A stretch of 64,000 nt of DNA from assembly GCF_023065955.2 (NCBI RefSeq), contig NW_026623056.1:87915256-87979255 (forward strand), written 5' to 3'. This document shows positions 47,201 through 60,697 of the stretch, one piece after another (the stretch's first letter is position 1; each line of letters opens with the position of its first letter). Under the pieces are notes generated by a model. The model did no database searches. It worked only from the letters and a program-made list of their open reading frames with translations, and had not been told where the DNA came from. Origin of the DNA: Ursus arctos (lineage: Eukaryota > Chordata > Mammalia > Carnivora > Ursidae). Position numbers and translations under genes: made by a program.

Positions 47201-48960
47201 TAATGATGGCCAATCTGCTCTCATTCTTGATTTTAATAATTTGAGTTTTTAATTATTTTTCTTAGTCAGTCTTTATCAATTTTGTTGGTCTTTTCAAGGA
47301 ACCAACTTTTGGTTTAATTAATTTTTTACATGTTTTTTCTAATCTCTATTTAATTAATTTCCACTCTAATTTTTACTATTTACTCCCTATGATTACTTCA
47401 GCTTCAGTTTTCTCTTATTTTTCCAATGTCTTAAGGTGGAAGTTTGGGTTATATTGATTTGAGATCTTTCTTCCTTTTTAATGTAGGTGTTTATGGCTAT
47501 GCATTTCCTTATAAGCATTGCTTTACTTGTATCCTGTATGTTTTGATATGCTGTGTTCAGTTTTTATTCATCTCAAAGTATTTCCCAATTTCCTTTGCGA
47601 TTTATTCTTTGGTTATTTAGGGGTGTGCTGTTTAATTTCCTCATATTTGTTAATTTCTCAAATTATTTTTTATTATAGATTTCTAATTTCACTCCATTGT
47701 GGTTCAGAGAACATACTTTACATGATTTCCAACCTTCGAAATTTACTGAACCTAACATATGGTCTATCTGGGAAAATGTTCCTTGTGCACTTGAGAAAAA
47801 TATATATTCTATTGTTAAGTAAAATGGTCTATAAATGTTTGTTGGTTCTTGTTTGTTTATAATGTTGTTCAATTCCATATCCTTTGGACCTACTTCCTAG
47901 TTGTTCTCTGCACAATTCAAAGTGGGATAAAGGAGTCATCAACTATTATTGTTGAATTGTTTATTTCTTCTTTGGTTCTGTCAGTTTTTGCTTCATGTGT
48001 TTTGGGGCACTATTGCTAGTTGCATATATGTTTTCAATTATTATATTTTTTTGATCAATTGACACTTTCATCATTATGAAATGTCCTGTTTATCTTTAGT
48101 AATATATATATTTTTGGTCTTCAAATCTGTTTTCCCTGATATGAGTAGATCATTTCTGGTTGCTCTTTGCATGCTATATCTTTTTCCATCCTTCTTATTT
48201 TCAACCTGTTTGTATTATTGAATCTCAAGTTTGCATCCTGTGGACAGCATATAGCTGAATCATGTTTTCTTATCCAATCTAACAATTCTGCCTTTTGATT
48301 ACACTGTTTAATCCATTCCCATTTAATGTTGTTATTCATATGGTTGGATTTACATCTTCCATTTTACTTTTTGCTTTCTGTAAGTCTCCTGTCACATCTT
48401 GTTCCTCTCTTCCTCCTTTACTACTCTCTTTTGTATTAAATGCATATTTTGGTGTAATATTTTAATTCCTCCAATGACTTTTCAACTATATTTTTAATTT
48501 TCTTAGTGGCTTAGGGTGAGTTATTTTCTAGGGTTTATGGTATATGTCTTAACTTACCGAAATTGACTTTAGACTTATGCTAACTTAATACCAGTGAGAA
48601 ATAGAAACTTTTCTCTTACACAGCTCTTCTTTCCCCATTTTGGTAATATTATTGTTATACATGTTATCTCTCTATATGGTACACACCCAAGAATAAATTG
48701 CTGTAATTATTACTTTATATAATTTTATATCTTTTAAGGAAGCTAAGAAGGGAGAGAAAGTATATATCTAAAGACTTTGTTATATCAATCTTTGTATTGT
48801 TCATTTCTTGTTCTTTTTATTCGTTCCTGTAGATTCAAGTTACCATCTGGTGTCATCTCCTCTCTGTAACCCAGCTTTGTTCCTTTCCACCTCCTTCACG
48901 CTGTCATAGTCACATATATTACATTAATATATGTAATAAGCCCTGAATCATATTTTGAAT
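44260..48960 (-). mobile_element. Ancient 4.7-kb L1, antisense
   Basis: It runs from the 3' UTR at the left ('ttattgagatgttcacatat') through ORF2 C-terminus, reverse transcriptase ('caaggaaccaacttttggtt') and endonuclease-region text ('atggtctatctgggaaaatg', 'ctgtggacagcatatagctg') to upstream L1 sequence, all in reverse. Stops and frameshifts are throughout. A Can-SINE is inserted at 46763-46934. Confidence 0.85.
46763..46934 (-). mobile_element. Can-SINE, antisense
   Basis: Minus-strand head 'ggggcacctgggtggctcgg', with the usual middle. 'gttgctatt' occurs at 46754-46762 and about 46942-46950 as a likely, slightly decayed duplication. Confidence 0.85.
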
Positions 48961-50736
48961 AAAAGTTCTACACAATATGGTGAAGTGATTAGTTACTGCA
49001 GCCCTGGGTCCCATGTAGATGAAAAAGAAACATCCAAATTAAAGTTCTTTCCAGCAAGATATAACGACGGTGATTAAGGAAATCCATGACTTTGTGATCT
49101 CTTTGAAGGACTGACTAAGGCTGGGTCTAAAGATCTCCAGTCCGTGAAAGAGTGCTTCACCACCGGGAACTTCTTTTGAATGGGCCATCAATGCCCCGAA
49201 ATCATTACAACCAAAGCTTCAATGTCTGATATTCCTGTGGGTATAGACACCCAGCTTGAGTGCTGCCATTAGTATTATTATAGGGTTCCTTCTTGCTTAT
49301 ATAAACATTTCAATAAATAGGAGTTAATGCATAAAGACATCTGCTATTTTGGAAAGCTGAGTAGTGAGTGACTGGTTTTTACAATGATTCATATTGCTGA
49401 ATTTCAAAATTTGTTCAGCATCCCAAGTCTGACCAGTTTAAGAGTGAAATGAAATGCAGGCCTGGCAACAGAGGTGTTTTCTGACTCATGACTAAGCCAT
49501 CCAGGTAGAGGTCGTACCCGTCAGGCAGGCTGGGCGTGTTGCTGGATCACTTTCTCCATGCTTCAGCAGAGGGTGATGTCCAGACACCCACGTAAAGTAG
49601 TTTCCTGCTAAAATAAAGAAAAGCTGGGAATTTAACTGAGACCTTCACTTTCCAGAAAAAATCAATATGGTCAGCAAATGGTTTCAGTAGATTTAACAGG
49701 TTTTTGGACACCGAGACTCTAGTTTGGGGCCTTTCTTGAAGTAGTTTAGGAAGTTTCCCCCCTTTTCCTTTTGCCTTTGTTTGTTAGAAAAATCTGTCAA
49801 CAAACCGCTCCAGGTTTTGACTAAACTCTCTCTTCTTTTGCCCAAAGAACTGAGCTGGAATTTGAGCTTGTTACTCCTGAAAAAGAAGGTATAGAAACTT
49901 CCACTGCTACCCCAGGCAGGACTGTGGTGGAAGCCTTGTGAGGGGGATTTTCCTCCTTGTTTTCTTTGATTGTGTGCTTCCTCGATCAACAGCATGAATG
50001 TTTAGCATTTTGTTTTTGACATGTGAACTATCAAAAATGCTAAGATAGTGAGTATTTAAAACTACTTTTAAAAACTGCTTCACGTCAGCGGCTATTGGTC
50101 TGTGATGCACTCTGGAAATTGTCTGTTAACTTTTACCAGCAACAAAGAGAAATGTGAAGATAAAATACTTGGATCTTTGATGAGCTCCAGGCAGAGATGA
50201 TTATCTCTAGAACAAGTATGTCATTTTTGTAAAGATAGGTGATTTAGACTACGTTAACATTTCCATTCTGCAATTATATTGGTACTTCCTTTTGCCTATA
50301 AACTTGGTATTTACTCATTTCCTCAAAAAATAAATGTCATGTTGTTTCATCACAGTGCTTACATAGAAAAGCCACACCATCAGGGGACCTGCTTCCAGCT
50401 CTCTCCCCTTTCTGCATTATCTGCCAGGTCAGGATGGGACATACTGTTTAGCTTATTGAGGGCAGTGATGGGGATCTAGCTTTAGTCAGTTTCCTGTATC
50501 TGGCTCCCATGGTTTTCTTCATCATCACTTGCACTGGCTTCATGTGTCAATTTATTCAAATCAAATTCTAATTATATTTGAAGAAGCCTGTTGTCATTCC
50601 CTTCATGACCTTTCAGCATGCTTGCACTAACTCCTCCACCAAGTGTTAAGGGAAGGAAACTTATATTCTCTTCTCTTTGCACATCTAACATATAACCAGA
50701 AAAAGAATTGGTACTCAATAAGCAGTCCCCTTTCTT
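48961..50736. other. Unassigned sequence
   Basis: No gene or repeat recognised. Confidence 0.3.
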
Positions 50737-50941
50737 TTCTTTTTTTAAGATTTATTTATTTATTTATATATTTGACAGAGAGAGAGAGAGAGCACAAGTA
50801 GGCAGAGCATCAGGCAGAGGGAGAGGGAGAAGCAGGCTTCCTGCTGAGCAGAGAGCCCAAGGTGGGGCTCGATCCCAGGACTCCGGGATCATGACCTGAG
50901 CGAAGGCAACCGCTTAACCGACTGAGCCACCCAGGTGCCCC
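50737..50941 (-). mobile_element. Can-SINE, antisense
   Basis: Minus-strand head 'ggggcacctgggtggctcag'. The duplication 'agcagtcccctttctt' / 'agctgtcccctttctt' lies at 50721-50736 and 50942-50957. Confidence 0.95.
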
Positions 50942-50957
50942 AGCTGTCCCCTTTCTT

Positions 50958-53900
50958 CTTGACACTTTGGTTCTTTTAGGTACATTCACAGTATGAGCTA
51001 GATACATGGGTGGCTTCCCAACCAAAATGCTTGGGTTCTGAACCTCTCTCCAAATTCTACTGTAGGCCAATAACCAGACCATTTTCTAGCTATGAAAACA
51101 GGTCCTCTCTGTGAGCTTATGCAGGCTTGTTTCTCCCCAAAGGAATCTGGTGCAGAAAATACCCAGTGAATGTCCTTAGTTACAAGGGCACTCCACTGAG
51201 AATGATTTAGTCATAGGTGTTTCAAGTATTTTGATTTTCACCTGTTCACATCCTGGCAAAAGTACTAACTTCCACTTATGACGTTGAGACACAACTCAGT
51301 CACAGTCCTATACTTGGAATGGTCTTCAGCTACAAGCAGCTGAACAAATTTGTCTTGTTTTCATGACTTGAGAGACTCAGAAGCAGGCAGTGTAGGGATG
51401 GGAGGGTAACAAGGTCACCAGGGACCTAGGTTCCCTCTTTCTTTCTACTCAGCCATTCTTAGCACAGGTTTGTTCTCCACATTGCAAGAGGGCTGGCTGT
51501 TATACCACCAGCAGGAATAGGGAAAGGGTGAAGGGCAAAAATGACACATCCGGTTAAGTAAACTCTTGTAATGAGGTCTTCCAGAGGTGGATGGACACCC
51601 TATCCAGAATTTGGTTCAGGTGTTGAAACTGATGATACCATACGTGCATGCCCCAGGAGGGTACGGAAATGTTCACTACTGACATAATGAGGCTTTATGG
51701 GGTGAGCAAGGCAGGCTCCCAAGAAGATTCAAAAATAGCTTAAGACAGCAGAGAAAGGAGACTGCCTTGTCTTTTATTAATGGTAGGAGATGAAATCAGG
51801 GTGAGAGTTCCCGCACATGGGTAGGAGCTTGTGGGATTGACACTTTCCACCACACCAAAGGAGGGAGGACCTAGGCTTTCTTATCAGCTTCCTAGATGTG
51901 GGGCAGAAGAGGAGGGAGGTGGGGCTTGAAAGCAGTCAGATATCGGAAATGGAGTCAGACCCTTTATTAGACCATCTCAGTTATCTTCTGCTTATTTCTC
52001 ATAGGTAGCTGAGAAGTGTAGTGTTTTAGCTGCTATAATGGAGGCTTGATTCTTCATGCATAAAGAGTTGAAGATGCTGGTGAGTTAGGCAAGCAGCAGT
52101 CTCTTCCCTCCTATTGTCTTCATCCAACAACTATTGAAATAGTTCTTCCTGCTGTCCTTCATTTGGACATGAAAATTGATCTTGGCTTTCCATCAAGATA
52201 AGTGGTGTTCAGGCACTCTGCTCATTTTTGGTAAATGAGCAGATGCAGTGAACTACAGCAATTCGGGCTTTCCCAAGGCTTGGAGGAGCAACAGGGCAAC
52301 TCTGAGAAGCTACCCTTTGGGCCATAGCTGGACCCACAGTGTGTGTTCAGTTAAAAATGCAAGCATATGAATACAGTCATCTTAAAGCTTGATCTCAGCG
52401 ATATCTCCTTTTGTTAATTGCAAAGACAAAATGAACACACATTATTTAAAAACCAGTCTAATTATAACTTCTGGGTTGAAGGCTATAATGCTTTAATCCT
52501 GAGGAAGAAGTCCTCTGGAAGATTATTCATAAAAGGAAGAAAGTTTCCCCACTGGGAGGAAAAGAGGAAAGAATAGAATAATTAGATAAAAGTGTTTTCC
52601 AATACTATATTGTCCAGGGTTTGGTATGGAAAAACAAGACTGTAGGAGAAAAACATTTCTGCCTTTGGCTCTCTAAATCTCTTTATCTGTCTTTCCCTTA
52701 CAAAGCATTTTTTTGTACTCAGAGGTCACTCCCTGGTTAAAGACAACCCTGCAACTGGAAGGCAAGTCCCTTGGGAAGGTCTGTAAGTTCAAACCTTAAC
52801 AGGAGGTTCGTAACTGTGACCGTGGACATCTAGGGTGTTCCTGGATGAAGGTAACAAGTCACTTCCCACGGAACCATAGAAGCTGTGGTTCCTGGCTTGC
52901 TGATACAGGAGGAAGAAGTGACCTATCCACATGACATAGACGAAGAACTCAGAACTAGTTTTTTGGTTTTGTTTTTGTTTTCAATATTTCGGGGAGTCAG
53001 ATGTTCCTGGAGGTATGTTCACACTTACTACAAGAATTCAACCAGAAATCTCTTTGATTCAACATTTACTTTACAACTTTGATATTTGTAGCCATCGCTC
53101 AGTTCCCACGAGATTGCTATCTAACCAGCACAAGGTCACAAAGCCACCAAGCCAGAAAGTACACCAAATTTAATAGCCACCTAGGGCGCTCAGCAAAGGC
53201 ATCCCGCTTTCCCAGAGAACCCATGGGCAACCCACAGGACTCCCTTGGCAGGGAATCTGAACACATGGGTTCTGAAAAACCTCTTCTGGGTCCTGATTTA
53301 TTTTTATGTTTTTCCTCCCTGCCCCCCCCCGCCACTTTTTTCTTTTGAAGAGCTTCAAACAAAAATAATTTCCACTGTAGCTGGAAAAGCAGAAAAGGTA
53401 CTTAACTCCAACCACATTTTTGGGAGCCTATAAAAGCTAAATAAAAAATCGTAGTTAACCAATGCACGAGGTCCTGCATAGATGTGCAAGATCTTTGCAG
53501 GCTAATGAGCAAACCAAAGGTACGAGAAAAGTCCATTCCTCCAGCCTTATCTCACAATACAAATTAGAGCTACCAGGGAAACACCAGCACCAACGCTCAC
53601 AGCACAAGAGCTTTCCTTGGGCTCTCCTCTCAACTTGAGGTGAAAGCAGCAAACATTCTGTGTGTCTGCTTCTCTGTGATGGACTGACAGTGGAAAAAGG
53701 ACATTTTTGCCGCGACTTTACCATTCGATGCAGATGTTTGGCTCACGTCTTCTGATCTTGTCAGCAAAATTGATGCTAAAACATTAGAATAAGACTCTTG
53801 GTTTATGTATGTTTTCTTAGGTGTAAATTTGTGCATAGGAGCATTATTTTTACCGCGGTCCCTTGCAGAGCTTCTGGTTCTGGGGTATATTGCCTACTCT

Positions 53901-55853
53901 TTCTCCCTGTTATGAATAAATTTACTCGTCATTTCTACCAGCCCTCACCCTTGTATCTCCAAGGACCACTGTACTAAAATACACTTTATCACAGGGACTG
54001 CTGTGTCCCACCCTCTTTTTTAACAGCCATCAAGAAATGTGATGGTTAAACTCTTGTGACCTCTAGATTTTTCAAAGTTGGCAAAGAGTTAAAAAAAATG
54101 GGGAATTCTCAAAGCGCGTCGAGGCTAGACCTTCTTCAGAGGGCCTGACGACTGGATTGGATGCACTCTGTCCAGTTTTCCTGATTGAAAACGGTTAAAA
54201 AGTAGCTAAGAGGTTCTGAAAAATCAAAAGTGGTTATGATAACAAGTTAAGCATTAGCAAGGAAGTTTTTCTTGAGCGTGAGTCTTAATGCATGGTCTGG
54301 GCTTTACTAGTAATCTTACACCGGTTGTCTGTTTTCCTTTCAGAGGTGGGTGGGAAGTCGTTCCCCACATGCATCTGAGTTGTTGAATATCCATTATGTT
54401 ACAGGGAAGCCATTCCTTCTTCCAAAACAACTGTAATTTTTATGGAGTCTAAGTGAAAACAGGCACATTTATTTTCTTATGGGTAAAGTTCTTGGAATGC
54501 TCTCTTACAAAGAGTTAGTACATTTCTTGACCAAATAACACTTGACCAAACATTGTTTTCACAATTGACTTCTCTTAAAGGAAAGAAAGAAAGAAAGAAA
54601 AAAAAGATTTAAAAAATGCAAGCATTTGGTCTGTAAACTCAAGAGTTTTCCAGGGGCCGAGTTTCTAGAAAGGCCCATCTCCCACAAAAGATTTCCATGG
54701 TCAACAGGTGGTATGAGCCATCTGTGCATTGCTCACAGTAAAGGTTATATGCGTGTATCATTGTTGCTCTTGAATTTAATAAACACACCCAAACTAGTTA
54801 ATTTGTTCAAATGATTGACAGATCCTCTGTGATTTACCAGGATTGATGAGTATGGCAAATGCAATAAAAGAAGAAAAGAAGTCCAGGATAGACAGCATCA
54901 TGGAACATATTGTACCTTATTGTAAAATAAAAATAGCCTTGGACAGCCCATGGAATGTGTTCTAGCAGCCTAATCAGTTCTTTACTGTGGTTTTCCTGCC
55001 AGCCGGGGAGCCCTGCGTCACAGAGAGTGGGTGCCAAGTGTCTGGTTTGCGCTTTGGTAAGACATGTTTTTCTTGCTGAAAATTTTCAGGTTTGCAGTTT
55101 CCCCAAGTGCAAGGCAGCCAGGTCACCTTCCGACGCAGTGGGGCCTGGCTTTCGTTCCCGGTGTCTCATCGAGGGCTGGGGCATTGGAGCCCAGCTCACC
55201 AGTGGGCAGCGTAAGCCTGCAGCCTTTGCGGTGAGACCTGCTGGACACCTCCCCATCCGTGCTGAGCGGCAAGGATGGGGGTAGCCCCGTGGAATTTTCA
55301 TCTTGTACGAATGAATTGGCTCTCCAGTTCCAGACTCTCTGCTACGAACAGCAAATTTGTGACAATGTGTATGGCTGAGGCAACTGCCTAGATAGATTTG
55401 GGCAGAGCAAGATGGGACTTTCACCCTCCATGGATTATCCCATTTGCTTTAGTCTAAACGTTTCAAGAAAGACTTGCTCTCTTTTTTCTCTTGGTCCCAG
55501 TGTTGTGTGTAAACCGCTCCCTTCTGTCCAGGGAGGGATTATCCTCTACGAGCACAAGCGTACCTGGACCTGCGGTCACCTCTACCCCCACGCGGTGTGC
55601 CTTGGTCCTTTTGTTTTGTTCAGGCAAGACCCAAATGGTGCATTTTCCATGCTCTTTCTTGGTTCTTTACCCAAACGGAGAATGTAATCAGGGAGCCAAC
55701 ACTACTATGGTTTTGTACTTCCCAGTTTGACCCAAAGTGGCTCCGAAATCCATGCTGTCCCACTGCTGCTTGTTTCTTCCGGACAGTGATTTGAGGATAC
55801 CCGAGCACCAGCATTTCACATGGGGTTGCATGCAGAAAAGACTCCCTCCCTGT
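50958..55853. other. Mostly unassigned sequence
   Basis: No gene recognised. A possible very old repeat lies near 51330-51600, and a short (GAAA)n run at 54580-54605. Short open frames on both strands show no known domains. Confidence 0.3.
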
Positions 55854-55859
55854 ACACAC

Positions 55860-55892
<33 letters not shown>
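55854..55892. repeat. (CA)n microsatellite
   Basis: About 19 CA units, followed by imperfect CA-rich sequence. Confidence 0.95.
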
Positions 55893-55893
<1 letters not shown>

Positions 55894-56059
55894 GGCACAC
55901 ACATGCGAGCACACACCCTTTGAGTCCAAATCAAACACCCAGGGCAAGGAGTTTAAAGAGAAAGGGCCCCATCCAACACGTGTTATCATTTTAAGTGCCC
56001 ATGTAGCTTCCTTTCAAATTCTTACCGTGCCTGCAGGCCCTACAGGATTTCTTGCTCAG

Positions 56060-56270
56060 CCCTCCTACGGCACTGGCATCCTTGCTCCTCCACACACACT
56101 CAGACCTTCCCTTCCCCTGCTTCCCCTTTAGGACTCTCTCCATCTGTTCAGCCAACTCCTCCAGCCCTGCGGGTCTCAGTCCAAACCTAACCTCTGCAGG
56201 GGCACGTGCCCAGCTTCCCAGCCACCTCATCGATCCCCACGACCGTCACTTGCCTTCTTTGTCTTCTTCT
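56060..56270 (+). repeat. Possible L2-like fragment
   Basis: The C/T-rich text 'cttccccttt' with 'ccatctgttcagccaactcc' and 'gggtctcagtccaaacctaa' weakly follows the L2 3' region. Confidence 0.35.
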
Positions 56271-56966
56271 CCTCCTGACAAATGAGGCATCTGTATGCTC
56301 ACTTAGAAGCTTCAAGGAAAGAGGAAAGAAAACTCGACCGCACGAAGGGTCTGTTCTATTTGCTGCTGTCTTCAGCCCGTAGCAGTTGCTTCAGTAAACC
56401 TGGTGAATGTTGAACGAACAAAATTGTCGAGCCAAACAGTGCAGGGCATGAGGAGGAAATAAAGAGTAGAGATTCGATTCCCTGCCCTTCACCTGGCTCT
56501 GGGACCCCAGTCCAGCCTAAAAATGAAATAAAGAAGGACTCGCCCTTGAGAGTCACTTTACCAAGTCTTTTTTCAAGTAATGAATGGCCAGCAACAGAAG
56601 TGCAGCTCAAAGTAGCTGATGTAGCTTGTGTCTGACTCAGAAACATTGAACGTCTCTTGCCCTTGTCTGCACCGTTCGTGAGAGTTGGCTAAACTTTGAG
56701 AAAGTTAAGATTTTGGATGAGTTTTCAAGTTACAACGTTTTGGGACCATCTATCTTCTTTCTGACTTTTTCTACTGGACTGTAGGGTAGGATTATAAAGT
56801 GAGCACCTTTTTATTCTCTTATATTCATAGCACAAACCCTGGTACTTGGTGCTCAGTAATTACTTATTGGAGAGAACCCCCTTTTCTTTCTGGAGACTTC
56901 CTGTACTTACTGTGACCAGAAAGGTTGTTTCAAATGATACATTTTATACTGTTTGATCTCCGGGAT

Positions 56967-57203
56967 GAAGGGTTGGCAAATTTTTTTTTTTTTTTCAAAA
57001 AGACCAGACAGTAAATATTTCCTGTTTTGTGGGCCATACTTCCTTGTCACAATTCTGTGACACTGCCCCTTCTGCATGAAAGCAGCCATAAACAGTTTGT
57101 AGACAAAGGGGCATGGCTGCGTTGCAATAAATCTTTATTTATAGAAACACAGGGTGGGCCATATTTGGCTTCTGGGTTGTGGTTTGCCGGTCCCTGTGCT
57201 AAA
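56967..57203. mobile_element. hAT MITE, same family as 5308-5540
   Basis: It begins 'agggttggcaaattttt' and contains 'ccagacagtaaatatttcct', 'catgaaagcagccataaaca', 'aataaatctttatttataga' and the end 'gtggtttgccggtccctgtg'. This is the most complete of the three copies. Confidence 0.85.
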
Positions 57204-58212
57204 CTGTTCTTACCATAAAATAACCATTAGCAAAGCAAACTGTTTGGTTCTATTGTGTTGAATTGGACTTCAACTATGTGAGATCTTTTTCGTTGCATTT
57301 CTATTGTTATCCATTTGTTACTTAAATAAAGACTTGCTCAGTGACTCCCAAGCCTGAATCCTTATTTATTTCATTTTTAGATGGTATGAAGCTTGACCCA
57401 TTTCAGAAATGCACCAAGGCACTACCTTTTCTTTTTTTCCTCCTTTTTCTTTTAAATAATACCCCATCTTTGTGACTATCTTGTTTACACAAACCGAACC
57501 TGAGACAAAGCTCCCGGCGCTGGCGCACTAAGCTCTTTGTGGTTAAACTGGTTTCTCACCCACCAGAGTCTGGGAGGGAGAAAGAAAGGACTGTACCAGA
57601 TTCGATGTATTTTGAGGAGGGATTGATATGTAATATAAACCAGACTGCACCTCCTCATTCTCCCTGGGCCTGACAACAACTAGTTCTCATACACAGCTGT
57701 ACACAGGGAGCACAGAGAGATGGACTTTGGTCCCTTAGTTGAGACCCTAAAAATACCAGGAAAGCAGAGATGAGTCCCATTCCAGCCTTGGCACAGACGT
57801 TTGACGTAAACGGAACCTTAGGACCTGATCATAGACCATTGTCCTTCCTCATCTGGTGGTTACCAAACCACCCTCTACACAGCTGTGCCTTCCGCTTCAT
57901 GCAAATGCTCCATCTGTTTCATCTGGGGCAGGCTGGAGATTGTCGGTAGAGCTTTTAACTCCCCTGGCAGGGGGACACCCAGAGGCCCCTGGTCTCCAAC
58001 TGCCCCCTCTAAACAGATCTAAGCCCAGCCAATAAGATGTTTACCTCTGGCTTCACCCCACCCCTGCACAACCCCGAGTTCAAAATGACTTTGGGAAGTA
58101 GGGGAAGAGGAACATTTTCCTTTGACCCCTGGAAAAGCTGTGTCTCATCCAGGCCCTAGGGACAATGGCACTGGCGGCTAACGAGACAGTGGGAATTTGT
58201 CTTGTAGCTTTT
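57204..58212. other. Unassigned sequence
   Basis: Nothing recognised. Confidence 0.3.
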
Positions 58213-58405
58213 TTTCCCCCCAAGATTTATTTATTTTTAGAGACTGAGATTGAGAAAAATGGCAGGTGGGGGGAGGGGCAGAGGGAGAGAATCTTCAAGC
58301 TAAGCACGGAGCCTAAGGCAGGGCTCAATCGCACAACCCTGAGATCATGACCTGAGCTGAAACCGAGACTTGGACACTCAGCCGACTGAGCCACCCAGGT
58401 GCCCC
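58213..58405 (-). mobile_element. Can-SINE, antisense
   Basis: Minus-strand head 'ggggcacctgggtggctcag'. The duplication 'tgtcttgtagctttt' / 'tgtcttgtaactttt' lies at 58198-58212 and 58406-58420. Confidence 0.95.
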
Positions 58406-58487
58406 TGTCTTGTAACTTTTAAGTATTTTTTCTGCAGAGCGAATGGGAGCCAGTAGGAATTCCAGACTAAGAATAGCTTCCATTCTT

Positions 58488-58687
58488 TTTTTTTTTTTTT
58501 AAAGATTTTATTTATTTATGTGACAGAGAGACAGCCAGCGAGAGAGGGAACACAGTAGGGGGAGTGGGAGAGGAAGAAGCAGGCTCACAGCGGAAGAGCC
58601 TGATGTGGGACTCGATCCAGGATAGCCAGGATCACGCCCTGAGCCGAAGGCAGACGCTTTAACGACTGCGCTACCCAGGCGCCCCCT
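58488..58687 (-). mobile_element. Can-SINE, antisense
   Basis: Minus-strand head 'ggggcgcctgggtagcgcag'. The perfect duplication 'gaatagcttccattctt' lies at 58471-58487 and 58688-58704. Confidence 0.95.
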
Positions 58688-59034
58688 GAATAGCTTCCAT
58701 TCTTAAGAAGAGGTCATCAAAGTAGCCAGAGTGGCACACTGGGAGCAGACCAAAGGGCCAGCTAAGGGGCTTGGACACATCCAGAGGCAGATGACCTCAT
58801 GGACATTGTGGGTCTGAGATGCTCTTTTCAAGGTTGGGAAAGGTACAGGGAAAGACTCTCAGTGGCCATGGAAGGGTTCTATAGGCAGCCCCATCACAGG
58901 CAAGGTCTGAAAACAGAAGGAAGTCACAGGGGGAGGCTCAGTGGGAAGAGGTAGTGGGCTGGAAACCTGGACTGGAATTTTGAGTTTACCTCATGCTGGG
59001 TCTGTACCCAGCATCTTCTCTCTGTCTGCTTCCC

Positions 59035-59195
59035 TGTTTCTCAACCCTGGTTTTATTCTCATCATCCCAGGGTTATAAGCACAATATTGATGTCCCAGCC
59101 TCACCCCAGACCAATTAAATCAGAATCCCTTGGCCATTGAAAAGTGTCTTTGGGTGATTTTAATGTGTAGTCGGGATTAGGGACCACTGTTCTAT
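59035..59195. mobile_element. MER20/MER3-like hAT fragment
   Basis: 'ttctcaaccctggttttatt', 'ctcaccccagaccaattaaa' and the end 'gattagggaccactgttct' match a nonautonomous hAT layout. Confidence 0.65.
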
Positions 59196-59524
59196 TTTAT
59201 TATCATCACGATGGTAAAAATACTACCGGAAGGGAGTTACCAAGGGCTCCCATTTGCCCCGTGGTCCCTTCACTTGAGAATCCCCTCATCTGAAACTAGG
59301 CTATGAGATCACCTTGTGAATGATTACACTTCTATATTCTTTTAAAAAGATGAAGGAAGTATATAGCTAGAAATCAAACAGGACTCTGGTCTAATGTCAT
59401 GAGTTCATTTTTGGCCATTTCTGTCTTCTTTACGGTGTGACCCATGACTGCAGCTCAGTCAGCCCCAAGATGACCCATGTGGGTTATGAATTCACGGGCG
59501 GCTGTAAAATACAGTGTGTCAAAG

Positions 59525-59700
59525 TGTGAGCTTTGAAGTGAGACCAAGATTTGCATCTCTGTGCCTCAAATTACCAGCGATTTGGTCTTGGGCAAGTGAC
59601 TTAATCTAAGGCTTGGTTTTCTCATCCATAAAGTAGAAAGAATCATCTTTATCTTACAGACACTGATTTGTTAAATACGGTAGTAAATGTACTATTAGAA
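59525..59700 (+). repeat. MIR SINE
   Basis: 'tgtgagctttgaagtgagac', 'cttgggcaagtgacttaatc' and 'cttggttttctcatccataa' follow the MIR core in sense orientation. Confidence 0.85.
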
Positions 59701-60367
59701 TAAATGACTTAATAGTTAATAATAATTAAATAAGATAGTGGGTATAATACACCTACATCAAATTCCTAATTCAAGGTAAGGCTTCCACAAATGGCAGTTT
59801 TTATGATTAAAACCAAAATGAATTGTGTGTCTGGGCCAGAGTCTCAGTTTCTTGTCATGTGGGATAATGGCTCCAGAATGAGAATCATGCCCACTAATAA
59901 AGTCTCGACTTTTCTTGAGCAGTGAGCTCACTGGACTTGGCTTGTGTTGCCAACTTCAGTCAGATCCAGGAGTATTGGTTACTGTCGGTATACGATGAAG
60001 ACAAACGTTTGGAGGCATCTTTCTGTAGAATGCAAGCCAAAGATAAGGCATCCAGGGCTGCCTTTGACGTTCTTCGAATTCATAGAAACTCATACGAGGG
60101 ATGAGGCTATTTCCATATTCCCTACTATCTGCTGGGGGTTACGAGATGAGTTACAGTGACCTGAAAGGAGTGTTTCTAAAATCTTGGTTAAAATAAGTGT
60201 TGATCATTTAAGACGAAGTATGAACCTCTCCAGTGCCTTCAATTATAAAAAAAAATAAAGCAGAAATATATTACAAAGCAAGTGGAGTTCAACATAATCT
60301 TTAGGAGATAAATTATGTTTCATGTAGCCCTACCTTATGACCCCAATACTAGCTCCCTGGCCAGTAT

Positions 60368-60412
<45 letters not shown>

Positions 60413-60422
60413 TGTGGTGTGT
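60368..60422. repeat. (GT)n microsatellite
   Basis: About 22 perfect GT units, then GGTGT-type imperfect units. Confidence 0.95.
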
Positions 60423-60649
60423 TGAAGGGGCATGTATTTACCTACTTCTCTATCAGACTGGTAGAACCAGTCCTACTCCGCAAATTTCACATCTGGGATT
60501 TGCTGTTCACAATAGTATGTGAACATGCATGTTTGAGAACCAAGCTTGAACTCAGTCCTTTTGACAGGAGCCATTTAAAGTGGGAAGTTATCCTGAGCTT
60601 CCGTTTAAAGAAAAAGAGAAAATTCCATCATAAAACCAGAAAATGAAGG

Positions 60650-60697
60650 ACAGATGGGTGGATGGATGGGTAGATAGATAGACAGATGATAGGTAGA
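60650..60697. repeat. (GATG/GATA)n tetranucleotide repeat
   Basis: Imperfect ggat/gata units over about 48 bases. Confidence 0.75.
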
